Positions 1-5,602 of a DNA stretch of 5,602 bases are shown here, one piece after another. A program made the position numbers and the translations under genes. The notes beneath the pieces were generated by a model. It saw only the letters and a list, made by a program, of their open reading frames with translations. It made no database searches and had not been told where the DNA came from. Position 1 is the stretch's first letter, and each line of letters starts with the position of its first letter. The stretch covers positions 1-5,602 of the forward strand of contig JAEMPT010000076.1 in assembly GCA_022759165.1 (NCBI GenBank). The letters run 5' to 3'. This DNA comes from Thermoprotei archaeon. GTDB taxonomy: Archaea > Thermoproteota > Thermoprotei_A > Sulfolobales > Fervidicoccaceae.

Positions 1-1
1 C

Positions 2-2896
2 ACAGGATCAGGAAAAACTGAGGCGTGGGCACTTCCAGCGCTTAGAGCGTCTGCGCAGAAGAGAGACTTCAGGGTGATAGCTGTATATCCTACTTTGGCT
101 CTAGCGGAGGATCAAATAAAGAGGATCTCTGCATACGCAAAGGCATTCGGGGTCGAGGTTCTCAGGCTAGATTCTCCAACGAAGGAGGAGCTCAGAAAAT
201 CGGAGGGAAGGGGAGGCATTAGGAAAAGGATAGCGGGAAGCAACGTTATGATAACGAACCCCTCTTATCTCATGTCGGAGCTAAAGAAATATGTGACGCA
301 AAGAGATAGAAGCATAATAGAGCCTTACCTGAGCTCCGCCGATCTCATAGTCCTAGACGAGTTCGATTTCTACGATCCCAGAAGCATAAGCTTGCTGCTC
401 GGGATGGTACAGATAATCTCCGAGACAGCGAGATCTCCTCCTCAAGTCGCTGTGCTAACGGCTACTCTCTCTAACCCTGAGGAGCTCGGAGAATACCTGA
501 AGGGAGTTACCGGAAGAGGATTCAAAGTAGTGAGAGGAGAGGCATTCCACGTGGAGAACAGGATAAACATAGTCCTTGGGAAGAACCTCAGGTCCGTTTG
601 GGAAGAGATAAGGAAAAGAAAATGGGAAATAATACAGAAGATGAAGGAGCAGGGCGTTGGCTCGGGCAGCGAGGTATTGGATGCTTTGGAAGACTTCGAA
701 AAGTTCAGGGTGAACTCGTACAGGATAACTAGCTTCATTGAGGCGTTGGGTATTCCCGTACCATCGATGGGGATGGATTTAGGCGAGGTTCTGGAGAGGT
801 ATCTCGACGATGAAGGCCTCACGATAGTATTCACGAGGAGCATAAACAAGGCCGAAGAGCTGGGAAGGAGCTTGAGAATGAGGCTAGGCGAAGCTGCAGA
901 TTCCATTTCGACTCATCATCACCTCGTCTCGAAGGAAAGAAGGAAGGAGGTTGAAGAGAAGGCTAGAGAGGGGAAGATGAAGATCATAATATCTCCGAGG
1001 ACGCTCTCGCAGGGCATAGACATAGGTAGAGTTGTCAGAATAGTCCACATAGGACTACCGGACAGCGTTAGGGAATATAAGCAGAGAGAGGGTAGGAAGG
1101 GGAGGAGGAAGGAGATACCGTTCACCGAGACGATAATAATTCCCTTCGGTTCATGGGATAGGGAACTGCTAACGAAAGGCTTCGAGACGTTCGAGAAGTG
1201 GCTTTCCCTTCCCCTGGAAAAGACCATGGTCAACCCGAAGAACTTATACCAGAAGCTTTTCACCGGCCTCTCAAAGCTCATGACGACCTGGTATAAGAGG
1301 GAGGAGCTGACGGAGCTGGAGCTCGAGGCCCTTAAGAGAGCGAGGGTGATCGGCGGGAAGGGGGAGATAAATAGAGTCAAGCTGAAGTATGTCTGGGATA
1401 GGATGAACTTCTACGAATTCGCCCCTCCCTATGGTATAAAGAGGCTTATAGAAGAGGAAAGAGGCCCGAGGATTCTCGAACCCATAGGTTTCTGCGACCT
1501 AGTAGAGATCTTTCAGAGAGGCTGTTTCGATTATTCGAACGACGCTATCGTATATTCCCATAGAATAGTGGAAAGGGGAAGAGGGGTGACGGCTGTGATA
1601 GAGAAAAGGCTTAGAGATGTGAAGTTCTGGGAGGACGAGTCGATCGGAAGGGCAGCAGAGGAATACATGGACACAAAATACAGATGGGGGGAGGACCCAT
1701 CGATAATGAAGGATATAATGCATGGTCTGTTAACTTCTAAGGTAGTTGTTACCGTTTACCCGCCAAGAGGCGGTTTTGGGCTCTTAGTGAAGATCCCCGA
1801 TAGAGTGCTTTGGATAGCATCTTCCGCCAGGCCGAAGATCTTCACCGTCGATGGAAAAGCTATAGTTTCGAGGAACAAGAAGATCATTGAGGTGCCTGTA
1901 GAGGTCCACGGAAAATATACGGATTACACGTATGGCTACGTTTACGAAGTGGATGAGAGGCTGGATGAGAGACTTATCAGGCTCGGTCTTTCCTTGATAA
2001 TAATAGCGCTGAGAAGGCTGGAGAGTATATCGCTTGGACTCCTTGAGTATGGAATCGCTACCGTGGGAGGCAAAAAGATGTTCGATCTCCATGAAACGGC
2101 ATCCGCCGGATTCATAGATAATTTCGATTGGCTTTCCTTCAGAGAGAAATTGGAGAAGTATGAGCCAGATGATCTTGATTTGATTTTGCTGAACGAAGTG
2201 GATGAGATCGCATATGCGGATTTCATCGAGCTAGGCTTTGACTGGAAGTCTGTGAAGGAATATTCAGTGAAGATGCTAGAGTACTTGAACCAGGGCAAGA
2301 CAATCGAGGTCCTCATTTCCGGTGAGCTGGCCAGGATACCGAAGCCTTCACGAGCGCTGAAAATAGTCTCTTTAGATGCTATGATAGAGCCTATAGAGAG
2401 AGGAGATAAGCCCTTTCTTTACCTCGTCGCTATATCCTATTTCGATGGAGAAAACGCCGAGTCCTACGCCAACATAACGCCGGTGGCCCCCGGATTGAAG
2501 CCTGAACAGGCCATAAAGAGGTTTGAGAGCGAGCTTGAGGATATGATGAGCTATGGGGAGTTCAAACTACTAGTTCCATCGGAAGAGCTTTCGAGAACCC
2601 TGATGTCAATGGGGTTGAAGAGGCTGCCCGAAATCGTTGAGAGAAATGGTATTGAGGTGATAAAGCTCATAGAAAAAAAGGTCGCTCCTCCGAGTCTAGA
2701 GCCATACCTTTCCCTTGCCAGGTCAATGTACCCCCAGGAGGGAGACGCTACGATCGAAAAGGTCCTGGAGATAGTTCAAAAAATAAGGAGGGAGGGCTAC
2801 ACGAAGCTGACAGAGAGTGAAGCTAAAGCGGTGAATTCGTACATAAGGATGAGATCGATAGCCCTGTACTTAGCATATATACATTCATCCGTTTGA
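2..2896 (+). CDS. Superfamily 2 DEAD/DEAH-type helicase, YprA/MrfA-like (COG1205-like), 5'-truncated by the window edge
   Basis: ATP-dependent nucleic-acid helicase, probably acting on DNA in repair or processing; the substrate cannot be read from sequence. The 964 visible residues open with Walker A (TGSGKTE, nt 2-22). Then come motif Ia (PTLALAEDQ, 89-115), Ib (ITNPSYL, 251-271), II (DEFD, 356-367), III (TAT, 458-466), IV (IVFTRS, 824-841), V (SQGIDIG, 1007-1027) and VI (QREGRKGR, 1082-1105). The Q-motif region and true start lie upstream of the window. GTG at 74 is not the start, because it would remove Walker A. After the core come a likely winged-helix stretch (about 1290-1470), a beta-rich segment (about 1480-1960), an MrfA-like segment without zinc cysteines (about 1970-2220) and a possible RNase H-fold (about 2354-2750). 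The Ib and Ia motifs and the domain order favour the YprA/MrfA group over Hel308 or Lhr, but this is by eye. The helicase identity is secure; the subfamily is tentative. Confidence 0.9.
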   Translation, partial: TGSGKTEAWALPALRASAQKRDFRVIAVYPTLALAEDQIKRISAYAKAFGVEVLRLDSPTKEELRKSEGRGGIRKRIAGSNVMITNPSYLMSELKKYVTQRDRSIIEPYLSSADLIVLDEFDFYDPRSISLLLGMVQIISETARSPPQVAVLTATLSNPEELGEYLKGVTGRGFKVVRGEAFHVENRINIVLGKNLRSVWEEIRKRKWEIIQKMKEQGVGSGSEVLDALEDFEKFRVNSYRITSFIEALGIPVPSMGMDLGEVLERYLDDEGLTIVFTRSINKAEELGRSLRMRLGEAADSISTHHHLVSKERRKEVEEKAREGKMKIIISPRTLSQGIDIGRVVRIVHIGLPDSVREYKQREGRKGRRKEIPFTETIIIPFGSWDRELLTKGFETFEKWLSLPLEKTMVNPKNLYQKLFTGLSKLMTTWYKREELTELELEALKRARVIGGKGEINRVKLKYVWDRMNFYEFAPPYGIKRLIEEERGPRILEPIGFCDLVEIFQRGCFDYSNDAIVYSHRIVERGRGVTAVIEKRLRDVKFWEDESIGRAAEEYMDTKYRWGEDPSIMKDIMHGLLTSKVVVTVYPPRGGFGLLVKIPDRVLWIASSARPKIFTVDGKAIVSRNKKIIEVPVEVHGKYTDYTYGYVYEVDERLDERLIRLGLSLIIIALRRLESISLGLLEYGIATVGGKKMFDLHETASAGFIDNFDWLSFREKLEKYEPDDLDLILLNEVDEIAYADFIELGFDWKSVKEYSVKMLEYLNQGKTIEVLISGELARIPKPSRALKIVSLDAMIEPIERGDKPFLYLVAISYFDGENAESYANITPVAPGLKPEQAIKRFESELEDMMSYGEFKLLVPSEELSRTLMSMGLKRLPEIVERNGIEVIKLIEKKVAPPSLEPYLSLARSMYPQEGDATIEKVLEIVQKIRREGYTKLTESEAKAVNSYIRMRSIALYLAYIHSSV

Positions 2897-2908
2897 GCTT
2901 TTAGACCA

Positions 2909-4129
2909 TCAGAGAAATGGGATAGCTAGGTTGACCAGAAGAATGAAGACTGAGGACAAGAGGGAAAATATGAAGAGGGGCTTTCCTATCTTCCCTTCAC
3001 CCATTACTCTTTTGTCTGCTGCGATGAAAGTCAGGGGGAACAGAACCAGGGGGAGGGTGAAGGAGAGGATCGCCTGAGAATATACCAAGAGCTCTATCGT
3101 GCTGACCCCCAGGTAAATCGCGATGAGGAAGGGAACCATATTTATTAGCCTTACAGTTAGCCTGACCTTCCACTGCTTCACAGAACCTCTCAGGTAGTAT
3201 TCTATTATCTTGACTCCTGCCAAGACGCTGACCATAGAAGAGCTCAAACCAGAAGCTAAAAGCGCTATTGCGAAAATTATCGATGCTGACCTTCCGAAGA
3301 AGGGGATCAAAGTATAGTAGGCATTGTCCAGACTAACTATATCGGTCAGCCCATTCTTATAATAAGCGTAATAGCTCATTACCTGTATAGCAGCATTTAC
3401 CAAACTCGCACCGCCCAAGTTTATGACAGTCTCCTTAAGATGGTGCCTTATCTCTGAGCTTTTATCGTAAGCTCCAATTCTGCTCGTCTTCTCAGCGGAA
3501 AGGTAAGAGTGAAGTATAACAGCATGGGGCATTACTGTTGCGCCTATGATACTCGTGGCAGTCAGGAGCATCATCCTACCGCTAATTCTAGGCACAAAGG
3601 AGTTAACGAGGATCTCCCCTACGTTCGCGTGAACTATGAAAAGTTCCAAAAGATAGCTTAGCCCCACGACTCCCACCAAACCGCCTATAGCTATTTCCAT
3701 TTTCCCCATATCTTCCGTCAGCAGGAACAAAATGAAGACATCTATAACCGAGAGCACAGCTGATGCAGGCAGAGAAAGGCCAAGGAGCAAATGAAAGCCC
3801 ACGGCTATTCCTATGAACTCGGCCATATCGGTGGCCAATATAGCTATAAATAAGCCGAGGAAGTACAGAGTTCTTACCTTTCCTCTGAGCCTGGACATAT
3901 AAATATCAACGAGCCCATTCTTGGAAACTATTCCGACCTTCCCGGAAACGTACTGGAACATCACTGCCAATGCTCCAGAGAGCCATACGATCCATAGCAG
4001 AGTTAGCCCATATTTCGAGCCCGCTTCAATGTTTGCACCGAAGTTCCCCGGATCAATGTAAGCTACAGCTACAACCGTTGCGGGGCCGATTACTAAGATC
4101 CTCTTTATCCTCTCCGCTCTGCTCTCCAA
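2909..4129 (-). CDS. Nramp-family divalent metal (Mn2+/Fe2+) transporter, MntH-like
   Basis: Proton-coupled importer of divalent metals, chiefly Mn2+ and Fe2+, in the cytoplasmic membrane. The 406 residues match the usual prokaryotic length and contain about 11 hydrophobic helices. Helix 1 carries DPGN (Asp26, Asn29) and helix 6 carries ATVMPH (Ala197, Met200, His202). Known structures place Asp, Asn, Ala and Met at these points around the metal. Helix 3 has the DMAE pair (Asp101, Glu104) of the proton route, and helix 10 has the SQAILS signature (Gln352). After MPH the usual Asn or Val is Ala203. The start is TTG: an in-frame TGA lies 11 codons upstream (4160-4162), no ATG or GTG intervenes, and GAGG sits 9 nt before it. 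Starting later would cut into helix 1. The stop lies 12 bp from the stop of the convergent helicase. Metal preference is inferred from the family and Met200, so I assign no gene symbol. Confidence 0.93.
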   Translation of the reverse strand: MESRAERIKRILVIGPATVVAVAYIDPGNFGANIEAGSKYGLTLLWIVWLSGALAVMFQYVSGKVGIVSKNGLVDIYMSRLRGKVRTLYFLGLFIAILATDMAEFIGIAVGFHLLLGLSLPASAVLSVIDVFILFLLTEDMGKMEIAIGGLVGVVGLSYLLELFIVHANVGEILVNSFVPRISGRMMLLTATSIIGATVMPHAVILHSYLSAEKTSRIGAYDKSSEIRHHLKETVINLGGASLVNAAIQVMSYYAYYKNGLTDIVSLDNAYYTLIPFFGRSASIIFAIALLASGLSSSMVSVLAGVKIIEYYLRGSVKQWKVRLTVRLINMVPFLIAIYLGVSTIELLVYSQAILSFTLPLVLFPLTFIAADKRVMGEGKIGKPLFIFSLLSSVFILLVNLAIPFL

Positions 4130-4138
4130 AGTTAACTT

Positions 4139-4142
4139 CCTC
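4139..4142 (-). promoter_or_regulatory. Shine-Dalgarno GAGG for the Nramp gene, deciding a TTG start
   Basis: The minus strand reads GAGG, then nine bases, then TTG. GAGG pairs with the conserved CCUCC at the 3' end of 16S rRNA. With the in-frame TGA just upstream and no other start codon between, it fixes translation at the TTG. It also implies a leadered transcript rather than a leaderless one. Confidence 0.7.
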
Positions 4143-4168
4143 GGATGAAAGAGTAATGTTCACCGTAG

Positions 4169-4182
4169 AATAAAAATTTATT
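4169..4182. promoter_or_regulatory. 14-bp AT-rich palindrome, candidate repressor operator
   Basis: AATAAA and TTTATT are perfect inverted arms separated by AA. The palindrome lies immediately downstream of the candidate TATA box and would overlap about -16 to -3 of the predicted start site, a position where archaeal repressors block polymerase recruitment. Metal transporters are often controlled by DtxR/MntR-type regulators that bind palindromes. The arms are pure A/T in AT-rich DNA, so chance is a serious alternative. Confidence 0.3.
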
Positions 4183-4186
4183 TAGC

Positions 4187-4200
4187 ATATATTTTTGGTT
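4187..4200 (-). promoter_or_regulatory. Candidate archaeal TATA box with upstream BRE-like A-tract for the Nramp gene
   Basis: On the minus strand this reads AACCAAAAATATAT, an A/T-only eight-to-ten-base core preceded by a purine/A-rich stretch like a TFB recognition element. A start site about 25 bp downstream of the core would fall near 4166, leaving a leader of roughly 35 nt that contains the GAGG element. The whole gap is AT-rich, so a second candidate 10-20 bp closer (around 4171-4183) cannot be excluded. Confidence 0.45.
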
Positions 4201-4232
4201 CAAAAAATACGCGTCTTTCGGCTTTATCAATG

Positions 4233-4266
4233 AAAAACTAGCAATGAGCTAATTCTCAAAAGCTCA
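4233..4266 (-). terminator. Candidate hairpin plus T-tract terminator for the aminotransferase gene
   Basis: On the minus strand TGAGCT (4266-4261) and AGCTCA (4250-4245) form perfect six-base arms around a ten-base loop. The left arm begins with the TGA stop codon itself. Eight bases after the hairpin comes TTTTT (4237-4233). Archaeal RNA polymerase terminates mainly on U-tracts, so the T5 and the later T6 (4207-4202) may matter more than the short stem. Confidence 0.4.
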
Positions 4267-5583
4267 AGCGCTCTTCCCCGCCGCTAAGAGTGCTTCCCTG
4301 AGTAGATCAACTCCCCTGTCTACCGTTTCTATATCGATGTTCAGTGGTGGTATGATCCTGATCGATGATTCGCCGCATCCTATGAGAATGAGCCCTCTTT
4401 TAAACGCCTCCCTCACTATTTCATCTCTTCTCTTCCCGTCTGGCTTCAAGCTTCCAGATGTTTCCACTATCTCTATCGCTCTAGCGAGCCCTATGCCCCT
4501 TGAGTCTCCAATGAACTCGAACTCGTCCATAAGCTCCCCGAGCCTTCTACCCAAATGCATTCCAACCCTCTCAACGTTTGGTAGAATCTTCCAAGTTTCC
4601 TCTAGCACAACGCTCGCTACCGATAGGCCAAGCAAGTTTCCGCCAAAAGTCGATGAATGCTGCCCTGCCAATCTGAAAGCTATATCGTCTCTATGTATAA
4701 CACCGCCAAGAGGTATACCATTCGCTATGGCTTTCCCGAATTGTATTGAGTCCGGGGAGACCCCAAAATTCTCTATTGCCCACATCTTGCCTGTTCTACC
4801 AAGTCCCATCTGAACTTCATCGTCCATTAACAGGATCCCGTGCTTCCTCGCTAGTTTAAATAGCTCTTGGAAAAAGCCACGCGGCGGGACAACATAACCC
4901 CCCTCTCCCTGTATTGGCTCGATGAAGATCGCAGCGAATTCCTCCGGGGGAAAAGATTTGAAGACTAGATCCTCTATATAAGAGATGGCTCTGTTTACCA
5001 GCTCCTCCGGGTCGTCGTAACCGTTGATTCCCCATATATTTCTGAATGGATTAGGGAACGGAGCATGTATAACCCCAGGCATAGTGGGGAAAAATCCCAG
5101 TTGCTGAACCCATTTGCTCGCCGTTAGAGAGAGGGCACCAACTGTTCTCCCGTGGAAAGCTCCATAGAATGCTAGAAGCCTGCCTCTCCTCATCGCAGAC
5201 TTAGCTAGTTTTATCGCCACTTCGTTCGCTTCCGCCCCGCTGTTCGTATAAACCACCTTCTTCTTATCACCGCCCGGACAAGTTGATATTAGCCTTTCAG
5301 CTAAATCAACCGCCGCCTCGACGTAGAAGTCGGCGACCGGATAATGGATAAGCTTCTCCGCCTGTTTCTTTATTACGTCTACGACCTTCGGATTTGAATG
5401 ACCGAGGCTTACGACGGCAAAACCGCTGGAAAAATCCAAGTAGCGCCTTCCGTCTACGTCCCAGATATAAACGCCCTCTCCTTTCTGCGGAACAAGAGGC
5501 AATACATCGGGATCCTGTGTTAATATATCTAGAAGATCACTGCCTCTTTCTATTACTTTTGAGCTTTTTTCTCCTGGTATCAT
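4264..5583 (-). CDS. Class III (GABA/ornithine-type) PLP-dependent aminotransferase-family enzyme, possibly an amino-acid racemase
   Basis: Cytosolic fold-type I PLP enzyme that transfers amino groups to 2-oxoglutarate or, in some archaeal relatives, racemises amino acids. Numbering from ATG at 5583 gives 439 residues, normal for the family. Visible motifs are WDVDG near 41-45, the phosphate-binding SGAEANE (115-121), FHGRT (143-147), EPIQGEGG (222-229), DDEVQ (254-258) with Asp255 placed to bind the pyridine nitrogen, the Schiff-base lysine Lys284 in QFGKA (codon 4732-4734), and SSTFGGN (310-316). The usual QTGFGRTG is QMGLGRTG here. The frame is open back to a TAG at 5593-5595 and offers TTG (5592), TTG (5586) or ATG (5583). 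I chose ATG because it places the protein start just before the PGEK segment, equivalent to PGPK in relatives. No clear ribosome-binding site is visible. The sequence resembles thermococcal enzymes annotated as ornithine aminotransferase or racemase more than biosynthetic ArgD. The substrate is undetermined. Confidence 0.92.
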   Translation of the reverse strand: MIPGEKSSKVIERGSDLLDILTQDPDVLPLVPQKGEGVYIWDVDGRRYLDFSSGFAVVSLGHSNPKVVDVIKKQAEKLIHYPVADFYVEAAVDLAERLISTCPGGDKKKVVYTNSGAEANEVAIKLAKSAMRRGRLLAFYGAFHGRTVGALSLTASKWVQQLGFFPTMPGVIHAPFPNPFRNIWGINGYDDPEELVNRAISYIEDLVFKSFPPEEFAAIFIEPIQGEGGYVVPPRGFFQELFKLARKHGILLMDDEVQMGLGRTGKMWAIENFGVSPDSIQFGKAIANGIPLGGVIHRDDIAFRLAGQHSSTFGGNLLGLSVASVVLEETWKILPNVERVGMHLGRRLGELMDEFEFIGDSRGIGLARAIEIVETSGSLKPDGKRRDEIVREAFKRGLILIGCGESSIRIIPPLNIDIETVDRGVDLLREALLAAGKSA

Positions 5584-5602
5584 CAAGGTCAACTACCGAA
5601 TT

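Noticed and set aside
1094..1115. A 22-base purine-only run with GG tracts (possible G-quadruplex or internal ribosome-binding site)
   Set aside because: It encodes the Arg/Lys/Gly-rich helicase motif VI. AGG and AAG codon use explains it, and the G tracts are too short for a convincing quadruplex.
442..1380. Open frames of about 150 codons on the minus strand opposite the helicase
   Set aside because: They are antisense to conserved helicase motifs III to VI, and their Ser/Leu/Phe-rich translations are typical shadows of a purine-rich coding strand.
2..2896. Cas3-type CRISPR helicase
   Set aside because: No HD nuclease motif, CRISPR repeats or other cas genes are in the window, and the motif set fits YprA/MrfA-like helicases better. 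An HD domain upstream of the window cannot be formally excluded.
3970..4173. A small plus-strand open frame opposite the transporter's 5' end
   Set aside because: It overlaps helices 1 and 2 of the transporter and its promoter region, and its low-complexity Ser/Leu/Pro/Arg content is what an antisense frame would give.
4337..4813. A 158-codon open frame on the plus strand
   Set aside because: It is antisense to the part of the aminotransferase that includes the Schiff-base lysine and shows no recognisable motif of its own.
2909..5583. A single operon of aminotransferase plus Nramp transporter
   Set aside because: They share orientation, but a 134-bp gap with a hairpin, T-tracts and a TATA-like element, plus unrelated functions, argues for separate units. 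Read-through remains possible.

Overview
The window looks archaeal and thermophilic. Arginine is coded mostly by AGA/AGG and isoleucine mostly by ATA. At least one gene starts with TTG, and the one intergenic gap of any size is AT-rich with a TATA-like element and no bacterial -35/-10 pair. All three proteins have the flavour of archaeal family members. Base composition near 50% GC with these traits would suit a TACK-lineage archaeon such as a korarchaeote. That placement is recollection plus inference, not something the sequence proves.

There are three protein genes and almost no spare DNA. Positions 2-2896 (+) hold most of a large superfamily 2 helicase whose 5' end lies outside the window. 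The first visible codons are the Walker A motif, so the reading frame runs through the left edge and the gene does not begin at the first in-frame GTG (74). All core helicase motifs are present. About 580 residues follow them, and I read these as a YprA/MrfA (COG1205)-like C-terminal region that lacks the usual zinc-binding cysteines, then a possible RNase H-fold domain. A 12-bp gap separates this gene from an oppositely oriented Nramp-type divalent metal transporter (2909-4129, -). The transporter starts with TTG behind a GAGG Shine-Dalgarno element. A 134-bp AT-rich gap, holding a candidate promoter, a candidate operator palindrome and a hairpin at the upstream gene's stop codon, leads to a class III PLP-dependent aminotransferase-family enzyme (4264-5583, -) that fills the rest of the window.

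The two minus-strand genes run the same way, but the hairpin and TATA-like element between them suggest separate transcription. I see no functional link among the three genes. There are no RNA genes, insertion sequences, CRISPR arrays or obvious mobile elements. The observation most worth pursuing is the helicase C-terminal region: a cysteine-free MrfA-like module apparently joined to a partly degenerate RNase H-like domain. The next is the palindrome in the transporter promoter, which sits where an archaeal metal-responsive repressor could act.
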